A DNA stretch of 64,000 nt from Cryptomeria japonica (GCF_030272615.1 NC_081410.1:141888849-141952848), one strand, 5' to 3'; positions 27,101-35,555 are shown, counted from the first letter of the stretch. A program made the numbers and translations. The notes: generated from the letters alone by a model not told the origin.

Positions 27101-27685
27101 TGAACGGTCAAACTTTGAGTGAACTATCAAAAATTTTAATGGACTATAATAGAAATATGTATTTATCTTTTAAGGCTTCTTACTCTCATCATGAAACATT
27201 CCAACATTTGAAGGGAACCGTCACAGAAATTTTACTTGAAAGGTAGAGTCAAAAGTCAAATTTATTCCTTGGCTCCGACAACCAAAGGAATAAGAAACGA
27301 GAAATGTAAAGTGTACCTGAAAAGCTTGATCTTCTTTGAATAAATTGAAGGCCGCTTCGAATTCAGACAAAGCATACATGAGTGTCTCTGGTACATATTT
27401 GCCCCCATATTTCCCAAATCTACCAAACTCATCGGGTCTCTTAACTTTCAAATTCATATTCATATCACCACTTTGCTGCGGGGCTGCCATTGTGCATACT
27501 GGACTGCATGTCTTTATCCGTGCCTTGCTCAGCGAAAAACAGGCCTTCCTCCCCAACAACACTGAACAAGAAGAAGAAGAGCCCCATTTGAATCTGTGAT
27601 AAAACCCTCCATGTCCACCATCTCTTTTGTTGGCATTGACAGGCACCAGTGAAGACTGTGCTGAAGATGTAACTGTGATTGCCAT
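1761..27685 (-). CDS. TSB: tryptophan synthase beta subunit, chloroplast (five exons, giant intron 1)
   Basis: Condenses indole with L-serine to make L-tryptophan, using PLP, in the plastid stroma as partner of the alpha subunit. The five exons joined at GT/AG sites give 1443 nt, 480 residues plus stop, a normal plant length. Residues 1 to about 65 are rich in Ser, Arg and Lys and look like a transit peptide. The core starts near [19 protein letters not shown]. The PLP lysine is in [10 protein letters not shown] (about residue 173), the catalytic Glu in AETGAGQHG (about 195), and the cofactor phosphate loop is GGGSNAMG (from about 318). The C-terminus has SGRGDKDV. Introns 1 and 2 are phase 0, intron 3 phase 2, intron 4 phase 1. 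Family identity is certain. Function is less so, because the start of exon 5 lacks the conserved residues (see findings). Confidence 0.93.
2200..2294 (-). CDS. TSB: TSB exon 4
   Basis: 95 nt after acceptor TTTTAG, encoding [19 protein letters not shown] and [12 protein letters not shown]. Donor GTAAGT gives a phase 1 junction. Intact and canonical. Confidence 0.92.
2407..2849 (-). CDS. TSB: TSB exon 3
   Basis: Starts [20 protein letters not shown] after acceptor TTCCAG and ends in the Gly codon of PHSISAG, split 2+1 before donor GTAAAA. Carries [12 protein letters not shown] (PLP phosphate loop) and [18 protein letters not shown]. Intact. Confidence 0.93.
3197..3550 (-). CDS. TSB: TSB exon 2 (PLP lysine, catalytic Glu)
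   Basis: 118 residues from [19 protein letters not shown] to RMRLLGAE, ending GAG before donor GTGGGT (phase 0). Contains the Schiff-base lysine of HTGAHKINN and [17 protein letters not shown]. Near-perfect agreement with the plant TSB pattern, with no stop or frameshift. Confidence 0.93.
4380..5571 (-). pseudogene. decayed Copia pol, C-terminal part (integrase end, RT, RNase H)
   Basis: Reading the minus strand through stops and shifts gives NGVAERKN (integrase), then a ARILDEER-type linker ending DPKSKKC, RT with [19 protein letters not shown] and LIIVLYVD, and an RNase H end with KHINIR and DIFTKPL-like codons. The order is that of Ty1/Copia pol. Many nonsense changes mark it as old. It is continuous with 13450-13968 once the 5572-13444 insertion and one GGATC are removed. 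Confidence 0.75.
5567..5571. repeat. target-site duplication GGATC (left)
   Basis: Five bases immediately before the left LTR, repeated exactly at 13445-13449 after the right LTR. Confidence 0.9.
5572..7852 (-). repeat. 3' LTR of gag-only element
   Basis: Starts TGTTAGACACAA and ends AATGCCAACA on the plus strand, closely matching 11160-13444 base for base. It contains many CCGGT words and an inverted repeat at 5753-5782. Translated frames inside it are LTR noise. Confidence 0.9.
7853..7866 (-). other. polypurine tract
   Basis: Minus-strand purine-rich AAAGGGGGAGAT directly before the 3' LTR, the plus-strand primer position. Confidence 0.8.
7867..9140. other. non-coding interior of gag-only element
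   Basis: Where pol would lie between gag and the 3' LTR there is 1.27 kb without any protease, integrase or RT motif on either strand. It contains several CCCCCTTTG or CCCCCTGA words but no feature I can name. Confidence 0.6.
9141..11158 (-). pseudogene. Copia-type Gag with coiled coil and two zinc knuckles, broken
   Basis: First block 10598-11158 begins near [13 protein letters not shown] and has a Copia gag N-domain ([20 protein letters not shown], later [10 protein letters not shown]). An acidic stretch, a coiled coil and a basic linker follow in another frame (9654-10403). Two zinc knuckles follow: [12 protein letters not shown], where the last Cys is lost with a stop, and [14 protein letters not shown] (intact, 9141-9572). 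At least one frameshift and one stop break it. Knuckle spacing suits a SIRE-like or related Copia Gag, but the clade is a guess. Confidence 0.75.
11148..11157 (-). other. primer binding site, initiator tRNA-Met
   Basis: Minus-strand TGGTATCAGA, two bases past the 5' LTR, is the standard plant initiator-Met primer site for Copia elements. Confidence 0.85.
11160..13444 (-). repeat. 5' LTR of gag-only element
   Basis: Second copy of the 2.28 kb LTR. On its left, in sense orientation, it is followed by the primer site. On its right it abuts GGATC, the target duplication. Confidence 0.9.
13445..13449. repeat. target-site duplication GGATC (right)
   Basis: Matches 5567-5571. Host Copia sequence resumes at 13450. 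Confidence 0.9.
13450..13968 (-). pseudogene. decayed Copia pol, GAG-pre-integrase and integrase start
   Basis: Minus-strand frames give [11 protein letters not shown], then [20 protein letters not shown] and [12 protein letters not shown], followed by YIDDHIRM. These are the GAG-pre-integrase and first integrase blocks of a Copia element. It is the other half of the relic at 4380-5571 and is itself cut on its right by the solo LTR at 13969. Confidence 0.75.
13964..13968. repeat. target-site duplication AGTTG (left)
   Basis: Repeated exactly at 17628-17632, right after the terminal CA. Confidence 0.8.
14786..14793 (+). promoter_or_regulatory. TATA box of the 3.66 kb LTR
   Basis: TATATAGG preceded by GC-richer sequence, about 0.8 kb inside the LTR, where a U3/R boundary is plausible. 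Position and sequence only. Confidence 0.5.
15540..15865. repeat. minisatellite, alternating 57/58 bp units, about six copies
   Basis: GAAGGAAGGAA recurs at 15560, 15617, 15675, 15732, 15790 and 15847, spacing 57, 58, 57, 58, 57. Alternate units differ (GTCGTGAAGG against GTCATGAAGG for the middle four), so a 115 bp pair is the higher-order unit. Confidence 0.85.
16150..16650. repeat. minisatellite, exact 84 bp period, six copies
   Basis: CTTGGGCGCA recurs at 16197, 16281, 16365, 16449, 16533 and 16617, always 84 apart. As 84 is a multiple of three, frames stay open on both strands and give 28-residue repeats (minus strand [14 protein letters not shown]). No start context, splice signal or homologous protein supports coding. 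Confidence 0.9.
17633..18263. other. unassigned intron sequence with (TG)19 microsatellite
   Basis: Nothing coding recognised. Around 17953-18030 there are repeated CCGGTTCGGG and GGGTTCGTTT words of the kind seen at hAT transposon ends in plants. A (TA)n(TG)19 microsatellite follows at about 18050-18098. Confidence 0.55.
18051..18098. repeat. (TA)n(TG)19 microsatellite
   Basis: Perfect TG run of 38 bases from 18061, preceded by TATATATATA. Probably length-variable. Confidence 0.95.
18264..18566 (-). pseudogene. short acidic ORF, possible hAT transposase C-terminus
   Basis: 100 codons with [20 protein letters not shown] followed by an Asp/Glu-rich tail. No catalytic motif. The acidic tail and the nearby GGTTCGGGTTT-type end words would fit the last exon of a hAT element, but I cannot recognise the family and it may be chance. 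Confidence 0.3.
18567..19470. other. retrotransposon-like relic with short imperfect repeats
   Basis: GCTGCTACAGTGTCG occurs twice (about 18872 and 18935), and CATATAAGGTGCTGTTCC or a close variant recurs about five times between 19180 and 19345. No protein domain. Likely decayed interior of the Gypsy element whose gag lies next door. Confidence 0.4.
19471..20079 (-). pseudogene. Gypsy-type Gag, partial
   Basis: 202 codons from [18 protein letters not shown]. The second half has the Retrotrans_gag core: [20 protein letters not shown], then [17 protein letters not shown]. It runs into stops at 19470. It sits just downstream of a primer site and LTR in the same orientation, the expected layout. 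No pol follows. Confidence 0.75.
20198..20209 (-). other. primer binding site, initiator tRNA-Met
   Basis: Minus-strand TGGTATCAGAGC two bases beyond the LTR end. Confidence 0.85.
20212..21858 (-). repeat. 5' LTR of truncated Gypsy element
   Basis: Plus-strand start TGTAATGCCCCTTTTT and end AAAAAGGGAATATTACA form an inverted repeat, and the primer site abuts its inner end. Contains C11 at about 20865 and repeated CCTTAACCA(A/T)GGTCCTTAA words. The inner end is firm; the outer end rests on the inverted repeat. Confidence 0.65.
21859..22281. other. unassigned intron sequence
   Basis: AT-rich, no ORF of interest, no repeat ends. Nothing recognised. Confidence 0.5.
22287..23853 (+). mobile_element. 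1.57 kb solo LTR
   Basis: Begins TGTAATGTCCCC and ends GGGACATTACA, a good terminal inverted repeat, with AGGAA directly before (22282-22286) and after (23854-23858). TATAAAAG lies at 22476. No internal region or second LTR, so recombination between two LTRs probably removed the rest. Confidence 0.85.
22476..22483 (+). promoter_or_regulatory. TATA box of solo LTR
   Basis: TATAAAAG about 190 bases into the LTR, preceded by purine-rich DNA. It gives the LTR a plus orientation. Confidence 0.6.
23869..26029 (+). repeat. second TGTAATGTCCCC LTR, degraded; right end uncertain
   Basis: Starts 15 bases after the solo LTR with the same TGTAATGTCCCC word. Contains a 31 bp direct duplication around GGACACATGGGGG (24075-24136) and a weak TATA-like TTATAAGG near 25229. 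A hAT-like insertion interrupts it at 24203. The end near 26029 is only a TTACA before RT relics. Confidence 0.45.
24203..24961. mobile_element. hAT-like miniature element (non-autonomous)
   Basis: Terminal inverted repeats CAAAGTTCAAAAACTCG (left) and CATAGTTTAAAAACTCG (right, reverse complement), then GGACTCGCCAC-like sequence on both sides. Six or more GACTCG words cluster within about 110 bp of the left end and several at the right, like hAT subterminal transposase sites. No transposase ORF. I could not find a convincing 8 bp target duplication. Confidence 0.65.
26040..26970 (+). pseudogene. decayed Gypsy reverse transcriptase and RNase H start
   Basis: Through stops and shifts the plus strand gives [18 protein letters not shown], a match to the Gypsy RT block ending NAP, then a degraded FxDDILIY region. 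After a gap come LFAKESK-like codons, [17 protein letters not shown] and [15 protein letters not shown]. The block order is Gypsy RT into RNase H. About 250 bp (26390-26640) in the middle do not fit and may be an insertion. Confidence 0.7.
27317..27685 (-). CDS. TSB: TSB exon 1 (transit peptide and start of core)
   Basis: Encodes 123 residues starting [13 protein letters not shown] Ser/Arg/Lys-rich leader with few acidic residues precedes the conserved [19 protein letters not shown] core, as in plastid-targeted TSB. It ends in CAG followed by donor GTACAC, phase 0, so the protein runs on into exon 2 at [12 protein letters not shown]. The ATG was chosen as the first in-frame Met before a plausible transit peptide. 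Confidence 0.9.
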
Positions 27686-28856
27686 CCCTTCCTTAATGCA
27701 AAGTGCGCGAAGGTCTCTGTCAAAAATTCAAAATGAATCTTTGTACTAAAAAAAATTCCAAGTTTTGAAAGATTCAGGGATAAAACAAAATCCAAAAATA
27801 CATCACATTCCAATGGAATTTTCTTGACGGAGAATCCGCGCAGGACACTTAAGATCAGAGATGTAGTTTTAAGGGTTGCAATTTATGTTGGTTTGAGGTT
27901 CAGGAAAAAAAATTGTGGAAGGTTTGAAAAAAATAATAATAGTTAAACGGTCTATGGGGTACTTGAATGACCTATAAAAGATCATGATGATAAAGAAATG
28001 AGGTGGGAATCCATACAGCACGGACATTCATAAACTTTAAATTTTAATCTAATAAGACAAATAATACAAATATATTTAGAGGATAGTCATATTTGTTTAT
28101 TATTTTATTTAAAAAATTATTATATTATTATATTTATATTAAATTATTGACTAAAGTAAAAAAATCTATTATGATTATTATTGTTATCATCTTTAGATGA
28201 ATTAATTGAGATAATTACAAAGTGAAGATAGACAAAATTGATTGATCAAAGTGAGTGTGGGTTGAGAGCTGGAATGAAGATAAAATAAAATTAAAATTAA
28301 AATATAATAATAAATTGATTTTAAACACATCAAATTAAATGCTTTTAATTTTTATGGACGAATGTTTTTGGATCCATATGTGAGTACAATATAGAATATC
28401 GTCTCAAAAAAATAAAGAGAAAAATTTAAGATATTTTTTAAAATGATCTTTTAATAATTATTATTAAATTATTATTATATTATCATATTGTTCCTTTTGA
28501 ACTAATCCTCGCATTATCATTAAAATTGTTTGATATGTTCCAACCTTCTATCCATTAACTTCACTGAGATCATACACATCATTGTTTGTCTTGCTTCCTT
28601 CCACGATCAATTCACCAGTGCTAGTTTTCTTGATCTCGCATCCATTTGCATTGAAAGAAAGATTCTAATAATGATCACACATCTGACTCACACTTGGAAA
28701 ATGATGTTTTGGACCTTCTACGTATGGGACATCACAATTTTTAGTTTTTCCACCATCTACACTCAAGGTGCCCTTACTAATAATTTTTGCAACTGAGTTG
28801 TTACCGTTGGCAATTTTTGTGCCAACTTTAACAAGGAGCAAGAAAAAAATGTTCTC
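27686..28856 (-). promoter_or_regulatory. presumed 5' UTR and proximal promoter of TSB
   Basis: Immediately upstream of the TSB start codon on the minus strand. AT-rich, no LTR ends. I see no convincing minus-strand TATA box; TATAAAAG at about 27972 is on the plus strand. Assignment rests on position alone. Confidence 0.4.
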
Positions 28857-29604
28857 ACGGGATAAGATAACAAGAGAAAACAAATACTTTCTTATCTCGT
28901 GCATTCCAACGGGATAAGAAAATAAAGGTAAAATAGAGATCTTGCGGGATAAGAATAACGATAAGCATTAAGCTTATCTCGTGGAGTTAGAAAGACATCA
29001 GTGGCGGCCCACGGGATAAGAAATTTATTAAGGATGGCCCAGTCACATGATCACTTTATCCATTATGAGTCCCATGTGCTTGAATTCTTCACTTAAGTGT
29101 TGGCCCCAATATCCTAGATGTGCGGGATAAGCAAATCATATGGATGTGTGAGCAGGTGTTATCCCGCGAGTATATTCACAGTGAGTCCTGCTCGCGAGGG
29201 ATAAGTTGAAAGCATCATGCAGAAAGAGGTGTTATCCCACGAGCACCATCTTGCAGTCTCCTTGCAGCACAGGATAAGACTAAGGTCTATTTACAGAAGA
29301 AATGTTGCCCCACATTACAAAGAGAAGCATCGCCAAGGCTCGTGGGATAAGGCCCGCAAGGCAACACAATGAAGAAGAAGGACAGGCACGGGATAAGGAT
29401 GGTCGAAGGATACCAACGAAAGGCTCATCCCACGAGGGCAAGTAGGGTGTCTGAAGGTTGCGGGCTAAGAAAGTGAAAGGCAACAATGACAGTGCGCAGG
29501 ATAAGTAATTGTCCAAAGCAAAGAAGAAAACCTTATCCTGTGAGGTGAAGCCGAGAGAAGAATGATGTCGCGGGATAAGAAACATAAAGGTAGATGTGTG
29601 TTTC
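28857..29604. repeat. GGGATAAG array, part 1
   Basis: About 18 copies of GGGATAAG or a one-base variant in 750 bp, on both strands, usually inside a longer word GCGGGATAAG or CTTATCCCGTGAGG. Spacers are purine-rich. Sense and antisense copies often alternate 30-60 bases apart, so many pairs could form hairpins. GATAAG is the core of the plant I-box. No ORF follows the repeat. Confidence 0.8.
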
Positions 29605-30125
29605 TGTTAGAAATTAGGATCTTAGGATACTAATCATTATAAACAAGATCATAAAATAAATGAAATGAGAATCATACATGCATAAATGTACACATTACGC
29701 AAGATATACATGAGGAAACCCTTTCGGGTAAAAAACCCCATAAAGCATCATTTTATTAAAACACTTACAAATATAGTCTATCATAAAATAGACTCGAACC
29801 TGGGGACACTCCTCCAATACTTCCATATGACCAATAATACCTCATATGCATAGCGATACAACTCACCATAAAGCTCCAAATTCTCACCACTCCCAAATGA
29901 GAGAGAACCTCCTTAAGTATAGGAGGAATGGTGGCTTCACTGGTCACACATTTTCAATAGCCCCCACTCATAAATAAATAATAATCTAATAGTTGTTAGA
30001 TTATAATTATTTCAAATGGGATATGCTTATAAAGCACATAATATATAAGATTTTATAACATTATATTAGAATATCATATATAAATATTATAAGGATGTGA
30101 TCCCTAATAACATCACATTCTAACA
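29605..30125 (-). repeat. 3' LTR (521 bp)
   Basis: Near-identical to 34670-35190. Contains the inverted repeat AGGAAACCC/GGGTAAAAAACCCC at 29712-29739. Confidence 0.9.
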
Positions 30126-30138
30126 CTCCCCCTTAATG
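30126..30138 (-). other. polypurine tract
   Basis: Minus-strand CATTAAGGGGGAG immediately before the 3' LTR. Confidence 0.8.
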
Positions 30139-33100
30139 TTAATAGGGGATCACATGTCAATTTCTATAAAAGAAAAAATGAAGTACCGCGGTAATGTAGG
30201 TCTTCTTTGACAGTGATAATTAGGGACACAAATATATGCCAACATGAAGATCATGCATTCCGGACTACATGAAAGTCATCTTGTCATAATTTATAATCCC
30301 AGTGTTTTAAAAATGATGCTATGAGGTCTTAAAAAATTATATTGGAGCCGCGGTCTCCTCAAATTAGCCTCTCCCAAAGTTCATTACATAGTGCCCATAG
30401 GACTTAATACAATGCTTTCACAAGTGGGAGATTTACAAGGAGAAGAATTTACAATATGCCCGTAGGACTTAAGCACAAATGTGCCTATAGGACTTACTAA
30501 TGCCTACCTAAAGTATTTAAAATAAAAAAGGACTTACATATGCCTATTTGCAGGCTTAAAGGGCTTACTAATGCCTATATAGGTCTTATTTCATACCTAT
30601 TAGGACATATGCCTACCCATAGGATTTAAAACTAGGATTTAGCCACTAGGTGGTGTCATTGACATGCACACTCCCCCTCAATGGCATAACCTAAGGCCAA
30701 GCATTATTTGAATTTGGATCATATAATTCCTAAAGGTCTTATGCCTATTAGGTCTTACATCTAGGATTTAGCCACTAGGTGGTGTCATGTACACTCCCCC
30801 TTAATGGCATCACCTAAAGCCAATCATTGCACAAAGGATTTCAAAGTGATGGCTAAATTTTCAATATATAGCATGTGCCCATAATCTTCAAAGTTTCTTT
30901 ATTATAGAATGATTTCACTTGAGTGAGGTGTCCATGATCTTGAAGGTGCCTTTATTATAGAATGCTTTCACTTGAGTGAGGTGCCCATGATCTTCAATGT
31001 TCATTTTGATCTTCAGAAATGATATTCTCTAGAAAGAGTAAAGTAACTTCGAGTAATATGGTACTTTCATATGTATCCAAATGGAACTCTTCCATAAATC
31101 TTCAAGACCATATTGATTCTTCAAGAGCTACAATCATATTTTTCCCATTTGATTCAAAGACACATAGAAGATGGTCTTCTTATTAAAATATTGCACCATC
31201 CATGTAATAGCACTCGCACCATATGTTTTGAAGGCATAACCTCGCCATAGAAGAAACAATATAGTTAGTAACATAGTAATCAACTTCATTTTTGGAGCAA
31301 AGAAAGAACATAATATTATTTTTTTGTCATTTGCCAAAGATCATATAATATTCCTCATAATTGTAAAATATAGTCCAATAATTCATAGCAAGGAGATCAA
31401 CATATATTTTCATAGAATAAGCATGAATAATTAGTTGTCTTGTTTAAAAAATAGACATACTACTGCACATAGTAATGATCCATAAAAAAAAGTAGGCAAT
31501 GGGTGAGCTATCCTTTCCAAGTTTGCTCCCCAAACAGTTTATAAGGGCAATGGCCACCCATTATAATAAGTTCCATTAAACTCAAGAAGTATTAGAGGGT
31601 TTTTTCAATACATGATATTATTAAAAAAATGCGAAATATAGGTAAATATTTTACCCCTTATCATATTTAATCTTATAGTCAATTAACAATTAATGAGATA
31701 TCATGTTATCTTTTTATTTAATGTGGTTACAAATTTTGAGAAACTTTCGCACTCCAATAGTAAAATGGGGGCAAGCTTAAGTCTTAACTTTTTCCTTTTG
31801 AAGAATATTTCATGGATTTTTAAGTTGTAAGATTAAGAGACTTTCTCATGCAATTGGGCCTCTTCTTATTTCTCATATATTGACCATAAGCCTTGCCTTA
31901 TTAGGTATGTGATAGTCACCAATAGTGCAATTTTCTCTAGATTCATGGGGCAAAATCAATGTGATTAAAGTGCCTTTTTACCCACATATTGCAAGAATTT
32001 CATATTACTATATAGAAATAGATGCTTCTTAAGGCTTGCACACACAAGAATACTAGTTCCTTGAAAATAATTTACAACTAGATTTAATAGCATGAAGTTG
32101 GAACTTAAGTTTATTACCAACTATGTTTATATAATCCATATTGTAAACATTCTCTTGTAGGTGCTATCTAAGATCATGCTCCAATTTAAATTACCAAGTA
32201 ACCTCACATGTTCATATATCATGATTAGGAGTGTAGACCAATATTTTATTGAACATGAAGTTAAAAACTATAAAAAAAAATTATAAAATTTTGAAATGAA
32301 AAATATTGTCACTTCTCATTAAGGAGGTACATGACCAGCTATCAAAGATGAGAAATTATTTTGACATGGTGAGAGTGAAAGAATGATCTCAGTATATTAC
32401 CCATCCATTGTATCCATTTCCACATGACCACTGTGGTCATTATTGTCACCCTTGTCCTCGAGCTTCTTCAAAAAACTATTATAGAAAAAATGATCCCTTG
32501 CCCGCCAAAGGTTTAATACACATTTTAAACTAGATATTACTCGATCAATAAATTGATCTCATCTAATATTTTAGGAAGGTAATGATCAAAATTTTTGTTG
32601 TTTATGAATGGGTTGGTTGTCTTTAGCTTCGTAGTCTTAGGAATCATTTATATTGTTTCAACAGTGGTGATGTATTCAAAATATTAAAATAGCAATATGA
32701 TCACGTTAGAGAGGCATACGATTGGGGAAGGATTCAAAATGAGACATACCCTGCCATCTTAACATGAATTATTATTTATTACAACATGGTCGAGGCATAA
32801 ATCATTGAATGATTTTGACTTTGTTTGTAGTTCCATAGGCAACAATTTTTCCATAACTCTGATTTTTTTTATATAGACAGTGTTACCATCCGATTTGAAA
32901 GGAATGTGTTTGTCTTGAAACAAGATGAACAAAGGCTTAATAAAGGTTATTAGCACCCAAAATGTAGAACTTTTTTATATTAGTTACTGGTGGCTCGATA
33001 AGATTCTCGAGTGATAGAGCATGGATGAGCACAAAATTTGAAATAAGTGTACATGGATAAGAATATCTCTGCAATAAAATTTTTTAACACTACACATTGT

Positions 33101-33239
33101 ACTATCAAAAAAGTGCAAATCCATACTCATGTAGATTGACAAATAAATGAAGTTTCCTACCCAGTATATGTGTGTGTTACTTGGTGCTTCTAGGATTATC
33201 ATAAAACTATAAAAGATAATCATTTACCATAAATAATAA
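30139..33239. other. interior of the 5.6 kb element, no coding found
   Basis: AT-rich. 30380-30800 has recurring TAGGACTTA and TGCCTAT words and the line TTTAGCCACTAGGTGGTGTCAT twice (about 30635 and 30763). Minus-strand Gly/Arg-rich codons near 32400-32500 could be a gag relic but are too poor to assign. Confidence 0.45.
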
Positions 33240-33485
33240 TAGCCTTCGGGAAAATGGTAGCATGAAGGAGGACATAGAGAGCATGGTCGGGGTGTTTCTT
33301 GGACATAAGACTTCGACAGAGGCGAGCATTAATTAGTGGAAGTCGGCTGATATAAATAGAGGTTTGAATTTGCAGGGCAATTGAAGTGTTTAACATAATT
33401 CTTCAATGAGATCTAATCACATGGTTTGAACAAAATATCTTTATGGAAATGCTTCATTAGCGCAAATGTTAAATCCACATTTTTC

Positions 33486-33566
33486 AACGTCATGCAGAAG
33501 GTAAGCGAACTATTTGAAAGAATTCCTCGAGTAGATTATATCTCATGGACTGCGATGATAGCTGGA
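33486..33566 (+). pseudogene. pentatricopeptide-repeat (PPR) gene fragment inside LTR element
   Basis: One frame reads VSELFERIPRVDYISWTAMI then AG and a stop. This is the conserved PPR block (LFxxMPxRDxxSWTAMIAGY). VQNK directly after the stop matches the usual VQNG. Weaker similarity extends left to about 33380. It lies antisense to the retrotransposon. PPR proteins act in organelle RNA processing; this piece is far too short to work. Confidence 0.65.
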
Positions 33567-33569
33567 TAG

Positions 33570-34658
33570 GTACAAAATAAATGAATTTGATTTCCCTATA
33601 TAGGGAGTGTGAGAAAGGAGATGTCGGTTGGGAAGATAGCCACCTGACAAAAATGAATTAGTAAAGATTGCGACTCATTTACCTTCAATTGGTTGCAAAG
33701 AAAGCCCTTTTTTAATTTTATAAGGATAAGTGTTATTTCCTTGAGTAATATAAGGACACAAACTTGTATGAATAATTACATGAAGATAAGAAATTCAACA
33801 TAGATGAAGGCTTCAATAAGTGATTCAATTTCTTTGAAGATTTCATTTAACAACTCTTATTTAAATAATGGTTTGATTAAGTTTATACTTAACAAACTTA
33901 AATATATGGATAAATTAAAATGTTGATTGAATGTTGTAATATATTTTTCATATTATTTCATAAAAGAAAATGTCATTATCTTTTATCAATTATGATCAAA
34001 TTACAAGTAAAATGGTGTTTTATTGAAATGTTATATTCAAGAGATATGAATTTTATTTTTCTTTGATAAGTTGAAAAACAAGTTTTTGACTTTTATAAAG
34101 ACATCAAATTTAATAAAAGACTTTATGAATTCAATTTTAAGGTTAAACACCTCAAGTTTCTAAGCCTTATATCAAGCTTCTTTTTTTTTATATAATTGCT
34201 AATATCGCATATCTCTCTAAAGAGAAACAACATCCAACTTTCTAAAGGACTTGATCTAGTAACTAAAGCATAACTTTCTATACAATTCGCACTAAAAAGG
34301 GTTTTGTGACTATTTACTTCTCTTATAATGGACTAATTTTGAGTTAATAAGATTATGAAATTTGATGTTATTAAAAATATATATGTTATACTTCACTTAA
34401 TAATCAAATATTTGACCCTCACAATCCAATGCTAAAAAAAATGAAATATTATTGAAAATATCACACTTATAAAAAGGAATAGCTAGAATTTCCTTACTTG
34501 ACCTTGATAAATTGATTTTAAATCAATAGAGAAGGCACACTAAATATATAGCACAAATGGCCTTGCACTTGTGTTGATTTAGCGTAAATAATTTTTCCAT
34601 CAAGTTTTATATGTCTTCTAGTATAACCTGTAAAAATGATTAGTACTAGCCTAACCTG
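33570..34658. other. unassigned interior of the 5.6 kb element
   Basis: AT-rich sequence between the PPR fragment and the primer site, where gag would be expected. No gag motif seen on either strand. Confidence 0.5.
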
Positions 34659-34669
34659 CTCTGATACCA
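34659..34669 (-). other. primer binding site, initiator tRNA-Met
   Basis: Minus-strand TGGTATCAGAG directly abutting the LTR and continuing CAGGTTAGG. Confidence 0.9.
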
Positions 34670-35190
34670 TGTTAGAAATTAGGATCTTAGGATACTAATC
34701 ATTATAAACAAGATCATAAAATAAATGTAATGAGAATCATACATGCATAAATGTACACATTACACAAGATATACATGGGGAAAACCCTTTCGGGTAAAAA
34801 CCCCAAAAAGCATCATTTTATTAAAACAGTTACAGATATAGTCTATCATAAAATAGGCTCAAACCTGGGGACACTCCTCCAATACTTCCACATGGCCAAT
34901 AATACCTCATATGCATAGTGATACAACTCACTATAAAGCTCCAAATTCTCACCACTCCCAAATGAGAGAGAACCTCCTTAAATATAGGGGGAAGGGTGGC
35001 TTCACTAGTCACGCCTTTTTAATAGCCCCCACTCATAAATAATTAATAATCTAATAGTTATTAGATTATAATTATTTCAAATGGGATATGCTTATAAAGC
35101 ATATAATATATAAGATTTTATAACCTTATATTAGAACATTATATATAAATATTATAAGGATTTGATCCCTAATAACATTATGTTCTAACA
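34670..35190 (-). repeat. 5' LTR (521 bp)
   Basis: Same length as the left copy, with scattered differences. Followed by TSD GTTTC at 35191-35195, matching 29600-29604. Confidence 0.9.
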
Positions 35191-35545
35191 GTTTCCCCTT
35201 ATCCCGCAAGGTGAAAAGGTCAACAAGAAAGGGTCGTGGGATAAAGAGAATAGGAGAAATAAGCCAAAAGGCTTATCCCACGTAGCGACAACTTTCAGAC
35301 TATCAAAGAGACCCTTATCCCACAGAGGAAAACAAAGACAAGGGAGATGTCACGGGATAAGCAAACGGGGAAAACTCAAGGAGGCTTATCCCGTGAGGTT
35401 GAGCAGAGAGTGAAAAAGGCGGGATAAGAAAGCGAGGAAGAAACAAAGAACCTTTATTCCACAAGGTAAAAAGAAGACAAAGGTATTCTCACGAGATAAA
35501 AAAGAAATAAAAGGCGAAACAAGCAAAGGCTTATCCTGCAGGGTA
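35191..35545. repeat. GGGATAAG array, part 2
   Basis: Continuation of the array past the LTR element: ten further copies in 350 bp with the same GCGGGATAAG/CTTATCCCGTGAGG layout and purine spacers. Removing 29605-35190 joins the halves into one array of about 1.1 kb. Confidence 0.8.
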
Positions 35546-35555
35546 AAAATAGACC

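Larger units (their letters stand above)
3551..27316 (-). other. TSB intron 1, 23,766 bp, filled with retrotransposons
   Basis: Bounded by donor GTACAC after exon 1 and an acceptor ending ATTTTCAG before exon 2. It contains at least five LTR-element remnants described separately. The stretch 3551-4379 between exon 2 and the first relic contains nothing I recognise, and 26971-27316 is likewise plain AT-rich intron. Confidence 0.85.
29605..35190 (-). mobile_element. non-autonomous LTR retrotransposon, 5.6 kb, intact ends
   Basis: LTRs 29605-30125 and 34670-35190 are both 521 bp and nearly identical, start TGTTAGAAATTAGG and end TTCTAACA. GTTTC flanks both sides. Minus orientation is shown by the primer site at 34659-34669 and polypurine tract at 30126-30138. 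The 4.5 kb interior has no readable gag or pol, so it is a large non-autonomous element. It carries a PPR gene fragment. Confidence 0.9.

Noticed and set aside
27971-27980. TATAAAAG as TSB promoter
   Set aside because: It is on the plus strand, opposite to TSB, and about 290 bp from the start codon.
28857-29604. GGGATAAG array as a CRISPR-like or bacterial feature
   Set aside because: Copies are on both strands with unequal spacing in clearly plant nuclear DNA.
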